Origin: Paenibacillus sp. FSL R7-0204
GTDB lineage: Bacteria; Bacillota; Bacilli; Paenibacillales; Paenibacillaceae
Assembly: GCF_038002225.1 (NCBI RefSeq)
Contig: NZ_JBBOCA010000001.1
Coordinates: 2,976,001-3,040,000 of the forward strand
DNA length: 64,000 nucleotides
Direction: 5' to 3'
Of the stretch, positions 51,833 to 61,127 are shown one piece after another. A model generated the notes under the pieces. The model was given only the letters and a program-made list of their open reading frames with translations, had not been told where the DNA came from and did no database searches. Numbering within the stretch: position 1 is the stretch's first letter; each line of letters starts with the position of its first letter. Made by a program: the position numbers and the translations under genes.

Positions 51833-53712
51833 CGCAGGCCGCAGCAGCGCTGCACGCGGCGGCCGGGGTGCTGCGGAGCGAGCCGGCCATGGCCTCGGCT
51901 GCGCGCAGCCTGGCGGCGCGGGCGGAGGATCTCGCCGGCGGCCGCTTCACGATGGCGCTGTTCGGGGCGTTCAGCGCCGGCAAATCCTCCTTCGCCAACG
52001 CTCTGCTGGGCGAAGAGGTGCTGCCCGTGTCGCCGCATCCGGCAACGGCGGCCGTCGGGCGGATTCTGGCGCCGGAGGGCGGCTTCGCCCACGGGACGGC
52101 GGCCATCACCATGAAGCGGGCGGAGGAGGTCTGGGAGGACATCCTCCATTCCTTCAGCGTGCTGCAGCTGGCGCCGCCGCAGCACGAGTCGTGGACCGCA
52201 GCCGTGGCCCGGCTGCAGACCGGCGGGCTCCATCCGTCCGCGCTGCCGCATGCCGGCTTCCTGCGGGCAGCTGCCGCCGGATGGGAGGAATCCCGTCCGC
52301 TGCTCGGAACAGAGCGGACGGTCAGTCTGGCGGAATACCGCAGCCTGGTCGCAGACGAGAAGCACGCTTGCTTTGTGCAGAGTACGGATCTGTATTATGA
52401 CAGCCCGCTGACACGGAGCGGCATTGTATTAGTAGACACCCCAGGTGCGGATTCCTTGCATGCCCGGCACACCGGTGTAACCTTCGGTTACATGAAGAAT
52501 GCCGATGCTATCTGCTTCGTGACCTACTATAACCACGCCTTTTCCAAGGCTGACCGCAGCCTGCTTGCCCAGCTTGGTAGAATCAAGGACAGCTTCGCGC
52601 TCGACAAAATGTTCTTCATCATCAACGCCTCAGACCTCGCTGCAGACGAGGCCGAGCTTGAAGAGGTGAAGCAGCATGTGGCGCAGAATTTGCGGGCCGG
52701 AGGCCTGACCTCGCCGCGGATCTACAGCGTGTCCAGCCTGCTGGCGCTTGAGGGCAAATCAAGCGGAGCCAGCGAGGCTTATGAGGCCTCCGGCTTCGGC
52801 AGCTTTGAAGCGGCACTCTCCGAATTCGCCGGAGAGGAGCTGCCGGGATTGTCCCTGGCAGCGGCCAAGGACAGCCTAAGCTCGGTGCGTGGGCGCGCCG
52901 AAGAATGGCAACGGCTGGCGCTGATGGAGGCAGACCAGCAGGAGGAGGGAATGAAGCAGTTCCGGCAGCGCCGCGAAGCGGCTAATCTGCGGCTGGCCGT
53001 ACTCGCGCAGGAAGACCGGCCGCTCCGGGACCTGCGCCGTGAAGGTGCGGAGCTGCTCTATCATGTCCGGCAGCGGATTGCTTTTTCCTTCGGGCGTTCC
53101 TTCCAGGAGTCCTTCCATCCTTCCATTCTCCGGGAAGACGGAGGTAACCTGAAGGACATCTTCATCGCCTGCGGGCGGGAGCTGGAGCGCAGTATTCTGC
53201 GTGAACTGGAGCAGGAGCTGTGGGCAACAACCCTGCGGCTGGAGTCGGCAGGACGCAGATTCGTGACCCAGGCGGCTACAGCGGCTGCAGCCGAGCTGTC
53301 CATCCCGGATCAGGAGCTTCAGCTGCTGGATGATCCGGATGAGCGCTGGCCGGCACCGGCGAAGCTGGACTGTGTACTGGCTCCGCTGGACTGGGCCGGA
53401 CTGTGGAGCCGCTTCAAATCTCCGCGCCACTTTTTCGAGGGACCGGGCCGGGCAGAGATTCGCGCAGCTGCTGAGCCGTGGTTCAAAGAAGCAGTAGCTG
53501 CGGCGGCGCAAGGACAGGAGGACTCTCTGCTGACATTCTATACCGATGCGGCGGCAGCCGCCTTATCCCAGGCCGCAGACCAGCTGCGTGAAGGCCTGTC
53601 CGAACAGGAGGCAGCCATGTCGGCGCTGCTGAAAGGGGGTGATGGTGCGCAGCATTGGGGCCGGATCGCCGAAGAATTACGGCTTCAGGAGCAGGCTTTC
53701 GCCGTTGTGTAG
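51739..53712 (+). CDS. dynA: Bacterial dynamin DynA, C-terminal half (second GTPase), different frame
   Basis: Up to 657 codons. Second GTPase: G1 FGAFSAGKSSFANALLG (about 77-93), G3 VDTPGADSLHARHTG, and a G4-like INASD. A helical stalk follows to the end (RGRAEEWQRLALMEADQQEEGMK, LREGLSEQEAAMSALL). It overlaps the N-terminal half by about 94 nt in the -1 frame within a very GC-rich stretch. No convincing ribosome binding site or ATG lies near the frame opening (only TTG 51739), so it is probably not an independent gene. Either the assembly has an indel, the gene is really broken, or it is expressed by a programmed shift. Confidence 0.72.
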   Translation: MPPRVAAAASLGAAPAWAAGTATPAGGRRRLTQAAAALHAAAGVLRSEPAMASAARSLAARAEDLAGGRFTMALFGAFSAGKSSFANALLGEEVLPVSPHPATAAVGRILAPEGGFAHGTAAITMKRAEEVWEDILHSFSVLQLAPPQHESWTAAVARLQTGGLHPSALPHAGFLRAAAAGWEESRPLLGTERTVSLAEYRSLVADEKHACFVQSTDLYYDSPLTRSGIVLVDTPGADSLHARHTGVTFGYMKNADAICFVTYYNHAFSKADRSLLAQLGRIKDSFALDKMFFIINASDLAADEAELEEVKQHVAQNLRAGGLTSPRIYSVSSLLALEGKSSGASEAYEASGFGSFEAALSEFAGEELPGLSLAAAKDSLSSVRGRAEEWQRLALMEADQQEEGMKQFRQRREAANLRLAVLAQEDRPLRDLRREGAELLYHVRQRIAFSFGRSFQESFHPSILREDGGNLKDIFIACGRELERSILRELEQELWATTLRLESAGRRFVTQAATAAAAELSIPDQELQLLDDPDERWPAPAKLDCVLAPLDWAGLWSRFKSPRHFFEGPGRAEIRAAAEPWFKEAVAAAAQGQEDSLLTFYTDAAAAALSQAADQLREGLSEQEAAMSALLKGGDGAQHWGRIAEELRLQEQAFAVV

Positions 53713-53867
53713 GAACCTATAGTTTCCTCCTGTTGTGGCCAAGGTGTGCGTAAATTTGTGGTTGGGAGTATTTTGAATGATGCGTAGAGTGACTGTGGCT
53801 GAATGTGGCTGAAGACTCGCCGTGAGGAGCAGGAGTGTATCTGATCTCACCGGTTAAAGGCGGAATG

Positions 53868-53945
53868 TATGTGAAAAACAGCATACATTGTGCTCTCAAG
53901 CAGGTTCATGGCTCAAATATATGTGAAAAACAGCATACATTGTGC
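53868..53945 (+). repeat. 26 nt direct repeat, each copy a hairpin, 52 bp period
   Basis: Copies at 53868-53893 and 53920-53945 are identical over 26 nt. Each carries TATG-tgaaaaacag-CATA; with flanks, copy 1 forms AATGTATG / CATACATT. The following 53946-54130 contains nothing else I can name. Confidence 0.75.
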
Positions 53946-54151
53946 CGCCCCTAAAAGGGACAGTAGAACCGTTCTCACAAGTCTGTTGAACAGCTATCTG
54001 TGAAGTTTGTAGGAAAATGTCGAAGAACACTTGCAATCTGGTGGATGATGGATGAAAATAAAGAAGACTGAAAATTTACAATCAAACTGCGACATTTTAC
54101 AGAAACAGAGAAGTCAGCAGACAAATTTGCGAAAAGAGGTTGGAGTCGACA

Positions 54152-55342
54152 ATGTGGGGAGCTCCTTTATCAGCCCGGAGTAAAAAGCTGCTGCTGCTCG
54201 GCAGCGGTGAACTGGGTAAGGAAGTCATTATCGAAGCTCAGCGCCTTGGCGTAGAGACCGTAGCTGTGGATCGTTATGAAGCGGCACCCGCGATGGGTGT
54301 GGCCCACCGCTCTTATGTACTGGATATGCTGGATGCAGAGGCACTCAAGCAGCTTATCCGTACAGAGAAGCCCGATTTGATTGTACCGGAGATTGAAGCT
54401 ATTGCTACCGGGGCGCTGGTAGAGCTGGAGGAAGAAGGGTTCCTCGTTGTCCCTACTGCCCGTGCTGCACGGCTGACCATGGACCGTGAAGGCATCCGCC
54501 GTCTGGCGGCAGAAGAGCTGGGACTGCCTACAGCGGCTTACCGGTTCGCTGACAGTCTGGATGAACTGCGCCAGGCAGTGTCGGAGCTGGGAACGCCTTG
54601 TGTGATTAAGCCGATCATGAGCTCATCAGGCAAAGGCCAGAGCGTGTGCAGAACACCAGAGGATGCGGAAGGCTGCTGGAATACGGCGCTTGAAGGCGCA
54701 CGTGCGAAGGGGACACGCGTCATCGTGGAGGCTTTTGTTACATTTGAGAGTGAGATTACACTGCTTACCGTCCGTTCGGTTAGCGGAACTGTGTTCTGTC
54801 CGCCGATCGGCCACATCCAGCAGGATGGCGATTATGTAGAGTCCTGGCAGCCGCATCAGATGAGCGGGGCGCAGCTGGAAGAGGCTGAGGCCATCGCCCG
54901 GAAGGTTACCGATCAGCTTGGCGGTTATGGAATTTTTGGTGTGGAGCTGTTCCTCACCGCGGATGGGGTTCTGTTCAGTGAAGTGTCCCCCCGGCCGCAT
55001 GACACAGGTATGGTTACAATGATTACGCAGGATTTGTCGGAATTTGCTCTGCATGTCAGAGCCATTCTTGGATTTCCGCTGGAAGCGGTACGTTTGTTGA
55101 CACCGGGAGCTTCGGCCACCCTGAAGACTGATGGAACCGGACAAGCTTTTGCAGTGACCGGGATTGAAGAGGCATTGGCCCTTCCCCGCACGCAGGTCCG
55201 GGTATTCGGCAAGCCGGAGATCCGCCCAGGACGGCGGATGGCAGTAACACTCAGTTCAGCGGAAGATATTGAAATCGCGCGGATGACGGCCAAGCAGGCT
55301 GCGTCTAAGCTACAAGTGGAGGTATACAAGGATGAACAGTAG
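54152..55342 (+). CDS. purT: Formate-dependent phosphoribosylglycinamide formyltransferase
   Basis: 396 residues, ATP-grasp enzyme. It uses formate and ATP to formylate GAR in purine synthesis, an alternative to folate-dependent Pur[23 protein letters not shown] and [17 protein letters not shown] (N-terminal domain), [16 protein letters not shown], and the ATP-grasp loop [13 protein letters not shown] (about 150-162). The metal site is [16 protein letters not shown] at 54152 follows GGTTGGAG. No purine riboswitch was seen upstream. Its end overlaps the acetyltransferase start by 11 nt. Confidence 0.95.
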   Translation: MWGAPLSARSKKLLLLGSGELGKEVIIEAQRLGVETVAVDRYEAAPAMGVAHRSYVLDMLDAEALKQLIRTEKPDLIVPEIEAIATGALVELEEEGFLVVPTARAARLTMDREGIRRLAAEELGLPTAAYRFADSLDELRQAVSELGTPCVIKPIMSSSGKGQSVCRTPEDAEGCWNTALEGARAKGTRVIVEAFVTFESEITLLTVRSVSGTVFCPPIGHIQQDGDYVESWQPHQMSGAQLEEAEAIARKVTDQLGGYGIFGVELFLTADGVLFSEVSPRPHDTGMVTMITQDLSEFALHVRAILGFPLEAVRLLTPGASATLKTDGTGQAFAVTGIEEALALPRTQVRVFGKPEIRPGRRMAVTLSSAEDIEIARMTAKQAASKLQVEVYKDEQ

Positions 55343-55796
55343 TACTCAGGAGCAGGTACTGCAAATTCGCAAATGCGGCATGAATGATCTGGAGAGAGTG
55401 ACAGCCCTTTTGCGTGAATTCGGCTATCCGACAACGCTTAGCGTGATGAAAGAGAGAATGGAAGGCATGGAGCATGATCCGTTCCACTGCACACTGGTCG
55501 CAGAGCTCAATAACGAAGTTGTGGGAATGATCGGTTTACGGCAGGTGAAGTCCTACTACAAGCATGCCGATTGTATTACGGAGATTACCGCGCTGATCGT
55601 ATCTGAGGAGCTTAGAGGACAAGGCCTTGGCAAAAGACTCGTAGCTGCAGCGGAAGAATGGGCACGCCATCAGGGCTGCTGCCAGCTGTTCCTGCGGAGC
55701 GGCAACCGCGTTGAACGTGCACCTGCACATGCGTTTTACCGCCATATCGGCTTTGAAAAGACAACAGGCTACCGCTTCAACAAAGCCCTGCTATAA
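55332..55796 (+). CDS. GNAT-family N-acetyltransferase
   Basis: 154 residues. Acetyl-CoA-binding motif A is [27 protein letters not shown] (R/Q-x2-G-x-G/A type loop RGQGLG, about residues 96-101). Motif B/C covers [29 protein letters not shown]. Substrate unknown. ATG 55332 has GGAGG 9 nt upstream inside purT, so it is cotranscribed and coupled with purT. A terminator follows. Confidence 0.87.
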   Translation: MNSSTQEQVLQIRKCGMNDLERVTALLREFGYPTTLSVMKERMEGMEHDPFHCTLVAELNNEVVGMIGLRQVKSYYKHADCITEITALIVSEELRGQGLGKRLVAAAEEWARHQGCCQLFLRSGNRVERAPAHAFYRHIGFEKTTGYRFNKALL

Positions 55797-55820
55797 TCCT
55801 ATACGTGTAACCGAACATCC

Positions 55821-55850
55821 CCATCCCGGCGTAATCGGGATGGTTTTTTT
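55821..55850 (+). terminator. Terminator after the purT operon
   Basis: CCATCCCG-gcgtaat-CGGGATGG, then TTTTTTT. Confidence 0.9.
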
Positions 55851-55934
55851 GGAGATAGTGCGGCAACCCCGCCACTATTGGTCTGGAATGCTCCCCGTTC
55901 CGCCTTCACCCAGAGGCTTCCCCCAGGAATTTAG

Positions 55935-56004
55935 TGGAAAAAGTGCATCTATTTCACCCGAAATTGCCCTGTCCAGAACAGCAGTTGGAAAAAGTACATC
56001 TATT
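55935..56004 (+). repeat. 19 nt direct repeat pair, 51 bp period
   Basis: TGGAAAAAGTGCATCTATT (55935-55953) and TGGAAAAAGTACATCTATT (55986-56004), 18 of 19 identical. Intergenic, no coding potential. Confidence 0.65.
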
Positions 56005-56163
56005 CGTCCATATTCCCCGTGTTATGAGCAAATCCACAGAAATAAATGGCGTTTATCCACTTAAAATATCCTAATTGGTTAAAATAATCAAATTAAGTGT
56101 ACAAAATCCACTTGTTGATTATAAAAACTAGAACTCAAAGCTTAGTCGCCGCTGCGGTGAACA

Positions 56164-56317
56164 TTTGGCCCTCCGGCCGCTGCCCAATTTAGATTTCCTG
56201 ATTTGAACCGCTCTTCACGGTAGAAATCTAAATACAGCTTTTGCTTACGATGCGAGCTTTCCTTCGGAAAGCTTTCAGGCGGACGCTATCGCTCCTACAG
56301 TTCCAAATTACCCCTCC
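56164..56317 (-). repeat. Structured dispersed repeat, copy A
   Basis: On the minus strand it reads GGAGGGG-x-AATTTGGAACTG ... AGGAGCG ... CCGCCT ... GATTTC...GAAATCT ... GGGCAGCGGCCGGA...CCAAA, the same landmarks in the same order as 61128-61243. Inside is a perfect 10 bp stem, TTTAGATTTC (56188-56197) / GAAATCTAAA (56223-56232). An extra hairpin AGCTTTCC-ttc-GGAAAGCT (56255-56273) lies in a segment that copy B lacks. Confidence 0.75.
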
Positions 56318-56323
56318 GCTTCT

Positions 56324-56607
56324 TTTTGCTTTTTGTTAACTTCTTAAGTGCCTCTAACCTATGTACATAATTTCCGCTTGCGTTATATCAGGCCACGCTA
56401 TATAGTGAATTGCTCCTATTCACTACAGTTGTCACTCTGTCAGTAACTAAATCAGTCACAATTAATTCCACTATACATGTCACTATTTCAGTCGCTATAG
56501 TTGCCCCCTGACCCGCAGCCTTCTCTATATAAACATAGATTGGGCCATTTGAATCAGCTATTATAGTTCTGTGAACCTCCATATCCTATGCCGAAGAGGG
56601 ATGACGA
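56324..56607. other. AT-rich gap before the response regulator gene
   Basis: No supported gene. A 64-codon minus-strand ORF (56388-56582) has no ribosome binding site and repetitive sequence. The region just before 56608 has AAGAGGGATGACGA as the ribosome binding site of the response regulator. No clear sigma-A promoter could be chosen. Confidence 0.4.
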
Positions 56608-58257
56608 ATGTACAAACTAATACTCGCCGAAGACGAGGAAGATGTAAGAGAAGGCATTATCGCCCAGATTGACTGGGAGCAGTACGGCTTCGAGGTCGTT
56701 GAGCAGGCCGAGAACGGGCGGGAGGCGGCGGATGCGATCGACCGGCTGCTGCCGGATGTGGTGGTTACCGATATCCAGATGCCTTTTATGAATGGCCTGC
56801 AGCTCGCAGAATGGATACGCAGCCGCCATCCGAATACGAAGATTATCATTCTGACCGGCTATGATGAATTCGAATACGCTCAGAAGGCGATCAAGCTGCA
56901 GATTGATGAATATATCCTGAAGCCTTTCTCGTCCCAGGAGCTGATTGATGTTCTGCTTAAGGTTCGCGACACGATTGAGACCGAGATCGCCGAGAAGGAA
57001 AATGTGTTCGTGCTGAGCGAGCATTACCGCAAGAGCCTGCCGGTTCTGCGCGAGCAGTTCCTCTCCACCCTGGTGTCCCGCCGCCTGCGCTCCGCAGAGA
57101 TCGCTGAGAAAAGCACAGAGTATGGCATCCCCCTCACCGGTGAATTGTTTCAATCCTCGGTGATCAGCATCGATTATATCCGTCCGGACCGTTCGCCCGG
57201 GCTTCAGGAAGGGCGGCCCGTGTCCCTGCGGGATACCGGGGACCGTAATCTCCAGCTCTATGCTGTGCTGAACATCGCGGAGGAGATCTGCCAAAAGCAT
57301 GGCTTCGGCAAGGTGTTCATCCACCGGGATGATGTTGTGCTGCTCTCAGTCAGCCAGAGCCCGGAGGAGAGTGACATCACCGCCAGAACCTTCGCCATTC
57401 TCGAAGAGATCTGCCAGAATGTGCAGCGCTTCCTGAAGCTGACGGTAACCGCGGGGGCCGGAACCGTCTGCAAGGCACCTTCCATGCTGTTCCATTCTTT
57501 CGGGGATGCGCTGCAAGCGCTTGATTACCGGCTGATCCTCGGCAACAACCGGGTCATCTGGATTGAGGATGTGGAGTCCCGCTCCAGCCGGATGCTGGAC
57601 TATGATGAGTTGACTCAGCAATCGCTGATCCGCACGATCAAGCTGGGCACCGTCCAGGAGCTGCGCGAGGTCGTGGACGAGCTGTTCCGGGGACTGGATA
57701 CGGAGCAGGTCTCGGCGCAGGATTATCAGATCTTCCTGCTGGAGATCATCACCTCCATTCTGCGGGTAGCCAAGGAATCCGGGAGCGGGACGAATGATTT
57801 TATCGGACCCGGCCTGACCTCGCTAAGCGATATGAACAAATTCAACAACCTGGAAGAAGCCCGGCAGTGGATTATTACCGTATGTACCCGGCTGATGGAT
57901 TCCATTGCATCGGGGCGCCAGTCGAGCTACAAGCAGCTCATCGACCAGGCTAAGGAATATATCCGTAGCCACTATGAAGAATCCGATATGTCTATTGGCA
58001 GGGTATGCCAGCATCTGCATATCAGCACAGGCTATTTCAGCAGCATTTTCAAAAAAGAAATGAAGATGACCTTCGTCAGCTATCTGCTGCAAATCCGGCT
58101 GGAGGCCGCGAAGGAGCTGCTTCGTTCCACCGAGCTGAAGGCGTTCGAGATCGCCGAGCGGATCGGTTTTGCCGACCCGAACTATTTCAGCTTCTGCTTC
58201 CGCAAGAAATATGGACATTCCCCCAAAGAGTATAAGAACAGCGCGCGGGGAGAATAG
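56608..58257 (+). CDS. AraC-type response regulator (YesN family)
   Basis: 549 residues. Receiver domain at about 1-120: acidic pocket EDEED near the N-terminus, phospho-acceptor Asp in VVVTDIQMPFMNG (about 55), Thr in ILTGYDEFEYA, Lys in ILKPFSSQEL (about 108). A central region of about 320 residues has no recognised domain. The C-terminal AraC DNA-binding domain (about 450-545) has two HTH motifs (SIGRVCQHLHISTGYFSSIFKKEM, AFEIAERIGFADPNYFSFCFRKKYG). It is followed by its cognate YesM-type kinase after 2 nt. Likely activates the downstream sugar transport genes. Confidence 0.94.
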   Translation: MYKLILAEDEEDVREGIIAQIDWEQYGFEVVEQAENGREAADAIDRLLPDVVVTDIQMPFMNGLQLAEWIRSRHPNTKIIILTGYDEFEYAQKAIKLQIDEYILKPFSSQELIDVLLKVRDTIETEIAEKENVFVLSEHYRKSLPVLREQFLSTLVSRRLRSAEIAEKSTEYGIPLTGELFQSSVISIDYIRPDRSPGLQEGRPVSLRDTGDRNLQLYAVLNIAEEICQKHGFGKVFIHRDDVVLLSVSQSPEESDITARTFAILEEICQNVQRFLKLTVTAGAGTVCKAPSMLFHSFGDALQALDYRLILGNNRVIWIEDVESRSSRMLDYDELTQQSLIRTIKLGTVQELREVVDELFRGLDTEQVSAQDYQIFLLEIITSILRVAKESGSGTNDFIGPGLTSLSDMNKFNNLEEARQWIITVCTRLMDSIASGRQSSYKQLIDQAKEYIRSHYEESDMSIGRVCQHLHISTGYFSSIFKKEMKMTFVSYLLQIRLEAAKELLRSTELKAFEIAERIGFADPNYFSFCFRKKYGHSPKEYKNSARGE

Positions 58258-58259
58258 CC

Positions 58260-60086
58260 ATGAACAAGCCGAAGGGTTATTTCTTCCCGCTGCGGCCGGG
58301 GCCTGGCAAGAGCGGCAGGCTGCGCCTGTCCTCGAAGCTGCGGAGCATTCAGCTGATTATCACGCTGACCTTCATGGCGGTGACTGCGGCGGTAGCGGTG
58401 ATCGTCAGTGTGATGCTGTACGGCAAGTTCGCCAACACGGCGGAGGAGAATGCCAATCTCAACATGCAGCAGATCATCGAACAGGTGAACTATAACCTGG
58501 AGCTGTATGTGAAGGGGATGGGCAGTATTTTTGCGACCGCCGAGAAGCAGATTACCTCTACGCCCTCCATCGATTCCCCGCTGCTCTATGAACGGATGGA
58601 TACACTGATGAGCAGCCGCGAGGATCTGGTGTCTGTGGCTGTTTTTACCCCGCAGGGGCAGTATGTCGTAGGAACGCCGGGGCAGACGATGCGGATGAAC
58701 ACGGGGCTGGAGAGCCAGAGCTGGTTCACCACAGCTAAGCGCACCTCGGAGATCTCCTATTCCGCCCCGCATATCCAGAATCTGTTCAAGGGCAGATATA
58801 CCTGGGTGGTCTCCATTTCCAAGCTGATTCAATATAGGGAGAACGGGGAGCTGAGAACCGGTGTGCTGCTGCTGGACTTCAATTTCAGAACGATTGACGA
58901 ACTCAGCAAGCAGGTCAAGCTGGGCAAAAGAGGTTACGCCTACATCCTCGATCCGCTCGGCAATATCGTCTACCACCCGCAGCAGCAGCTCATCTACGCC
59001 GGGCTGAAGTATGAGAATGTGGAGCCGGTGCTGGAATACGCCTACCGCAGCTATCTGGACGAATCAACCGGGGAGAAGCGGTTTATTACCGTACGCACGC
59101 TGGCGCAGACTGGCTGGAAGATTGTCGGGGTAGCCTATTACGATGAGATTGTCACCACCAAGCGGGATCTCAATCAGTTCCTGGCGTGGTTTCTTGGTGT
59201 TGTTCTCGTCTGTGTTATTGCGGTGTCGGTCTTCCTGTCCTGGCTGATAGCCAGCCCGATCCGCAAGCTGGAGCGTACCGTGAAGCAGGTGGCGGAGGGG
59301 GATCTGAATACGCCGATTAATGTCAGCGGAGCCTATGAGGTAGAGCAGCTGTCGAGGCGCTTCAACATGATGCTCCAGCGTATCCGCCAGCTGATGGAGC
59401 AGATCATTTATGAGCAGGAGACGAAGCGGAAGGGCGAGCTTGAGGTGCTGCAATCGCAGATCAACCCGCACTTTCTGTACAATACGCTAAATTCGGTCAT
59501 CCGGCTGGCAGAACGCGGCAAAACGGATGAAGTCGTCACCATGATCCAGTCGCTCTCGAGATTTTTCCGCATCAGCCTCAGCAAAGGCAAGAATATTATC
59601 ACCATCCAGGAAGAGCTGGACCATATCCGCCATTACCTGGTGATTCAGAGCTTCCGCTTCAAGAATAAATTCCGTTATGAGATCACGGCGCAGGAGGAAG
59701 TCCTGCAGTACCAGACAATCAAGCTGATTCTGCAGCCTATCGTGGAGAACGCGCTCTATCACGGAATCGAAATGCTGCCGGATGAGGGGCTGATCTCGAT
59801 CACCGCCGGGCTTCAGGACGGGTTAATCATCATTAAGGTCAGCGACAACGGCCTCGGGATGTCCAAGGATACGGTCAACGGCATTCTAAGCGGAAGCGTC
59901 AAAAGCACCAGCGGATCAGGGGTCGGCGTCCGAAATGTGCACGAACGGATCGGCCTGTATTACGGGCGGGAGTACGGGCTTGCTTTTGAGAGTGAGCTGG
60001 AAGAGGGGACGGTTGTTACGATTGTGTTCCCGGCCCGCCCGGCGGGAGAGGCTATGGATGAGCAGAAGGAGGAGACGAACCTGTGA
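58260..60086 (+). CDS. YesM-type sensor histidine kinase
   Basis: 608 residues. First membrane helix at about 31-54 (LIITLTFMAVTAAVAVIVSVMLY). A large extracytoplasmic dCACHE-like sensor domain (about 55-300, LVSVAVFTPQGQYVV, GYAYILDPLGNIVYHP). Second helix at about 305-328. HAMP (ASPIRKLERTVKQVAEGDL). The His_kinase domain has phospho-acceptor His in QSQINPHFLYNTLNSVIR (about 405). HATPase has ILQPIVENALYHGI, DNGLGM and GSGVGVRNVHERI. The stop codon overlaps the next start by 4 nt, coupling it to a sugar-binding-like lipoprotein that may bind its sensor domain. Confidence 0.95.
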   Translation: MNKPKGYFFPLRPGPGKSGRLRLSSKLRSIQLIITLTFMAVTAAVAVIVSVMLYGKFANTAEENANLNMQQIIEQVNYNLELYVKGMGSIFATAEKQITSTPSIDSPLLYERMDTLMSSREDLVSVAVFTPQGQYVVGTPGQTMRMNTGLESQSWFTTAKRTSEISYSAPHIQNLFKGRYTWVVSISKLIQYRENGELRTGVLLLDFNFRTIDELSKQVKLGKRGYAYILDPLGNIVYHPQQQLIYAGLKYENVEPVLEYAYRSYLDESTGEKRFITVRTLAQTGWKIVGVAYYDEIVTTKRDLNQFLAWFLGVVLVCVIAVSVFLSWLIASPIRKLERTVKQVAEGDLNTPINVSGAYEVEQLSRRFNMMLQRIRQLMEQIIYEQETKRKGELEVLQSQINPHFLYNTLNSVIRLAERGKTDEVVTMIQSLSRFFRISLSKGKNIITIQEELDHIRHYLVIQSFRFKNKFRYEITAQEEVLQYQTIKLILQPIVENALYHGIEMLPDEGLISITAGLQDGLIIIKVSDNGLGMSKDTVNGILSGSVKSTSGSGVGVRNVHERIGLYYGREYGLAFESELEEGTVVTIVFPARPAGEAMDEQKEETNL

Positions 60087-61105
60087 AAAGCCTGCGTGTA
60101 TGGCTCACCGTGCTGCTGTGCGGAGTGCTGTGGATCTCTGTGTCCTCTTGCTCGGGTGCCTCGCCAGACTATATCAGCACCAGCAAGACACGGAATATCC
60201 ATCTGATTGTCAAGATGAACAAAGGGGATTACTGGAACACCCTGAAGCTCGGAGCAGAGGCTGCGGCGAAGGAATTCAATGTCAATCTGACGTTCAAGGC
60301 GCCGGATTCGGAGAGTGATATTGAGGAGCAGGTCGTCATGGTGGAGGAGTCCATTAAGGAGAAGGCGGATGTGATTATACTCGCGGCCAGCAGTTATATG
60401 GGACTGGCGCAGGTGGTGGACCAGGCGGCGTATTCCAGAATTCCGGTGATCTCAGTCGATGCGGAGGTCGGCTCGGCCAAGGTTCGGACTTACGTGGGAT
60501 CGAACGGGTACGAGGCTGGACAGAAGTCCGCCGAGCGGCTGATTGAGCTACTGGGGGGCTTTGGCGAGATCGGGATCATTAACTTCACCAATTCGTCGCT
60601 TACCCCGGACTCCGGCAAGAGTGGCAGCATCGACTACGGTGCGCGGGATGCAGATGAGCGGGAAAAGGGTTTTTTGAATTATGCCGCCCGCTTCCCTAAC
60701 GTTAAGGTCGTACAGATCGCCTACACCTCCTCCAGCACCTCTGACGCTGAAAGTCTGACCCGTGAGATGCTGAACAAGTACCCCCAGCTGCGTGGCATTG
60801 CCACTCTGAATGAAATTGCTTCACAGGGCGCGGCCAGAGTGATTCAGGGCCTGAAGAGGGATAGTGTGAAGATGATTGCTTTTGACAGCTCGCCCTCCAT
60901 GATGGAATCGCTTCAGGATGGCACTGTGCAGGCGACCGTAATCCAGAATCCGTTCAGCAACGGGTATCTGGCAGTGAAATATGCTGTGGAGGCACTCGAA
61001 GGTATGGATATTCCCGAACGTGTGGACACGGGCACCAAGCTCATCGATCTGGAGAATATGCTGTGGCCGGAGAATCAGAAGCTGCTGTTCCCGTTTGTCC
61101 GGTAG
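60083..61105 (+). CDS. Periplasmic-binding-protein-like lipoprotein coupled to the kinase
   Basis: 340 residues. Lipoprotein signal (VWLTVLLCGVLWISVSSCSG, lipid Cys about 23). A type I sugar-binding fold follows (HLIVKMNKGDYWNTLKLGAEAAAKEF, VIILAASSYMGLAQVVDQAA, IPVISVDAEV, YVGSNGYEAGQKSAERL, GIATLNEIASQGAARVIQGL). It starts with GTG at 60083 inside the kinase stop (GTGA). It is in the regulator operon, not in the transporter operon. In Clostridium XylFII-LytS-YesN, such a lipoprotein is the actual sugar sensor for the kinase. A similar role here is inference. Confidence 0.88.
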   Translation: MKSLRVWLTVLLCGVLWISVSSCSGASPDYISTSKTRNIHLIVKMNKGDYWNTLKLGAEAAAKEFNVNLTFKAPDSESDIEEQVVMVEESIKEKADVIILAASSYMGLAQVVDQAAYSRIPVISVDAEVGSAKVRTYVGSNGYEAGQKSAERLIELLGGFGEIGIINFTNSSLTPDSGKSGSIDYGARDADEREKGFLNYAARFPNVKVVQIAYTSSSTSDAESLTREMLNKYPQLRGIATLNEIASQGAARVIQGLKRDSVKMIAFDSSPSMMESLQDGTVQATVIQNPFSNGYLAVKYAVEALEGMDIPERVDTGTKLIDLENMLWPENQKLLFPFVR

Positions 61106-61127
61106 GAGAAGTTAAAGGAAAAGTGGC

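Noticed and set aside
51388..52400. Long ORFs on both strands (minus 51388-52365, plus 51447-52400)
   Set aside because: Produced by the very GC-rich dynA middle region; composition is Arg/Ala/Gly rich without any family motif.
56388..56582. 64-codon minus-strand ORF before the response regulator
   Set aside because: No ribosome binding site, repetitive Thr/Val/Ile sequence, lies in an AT-rich gap next to repeats.
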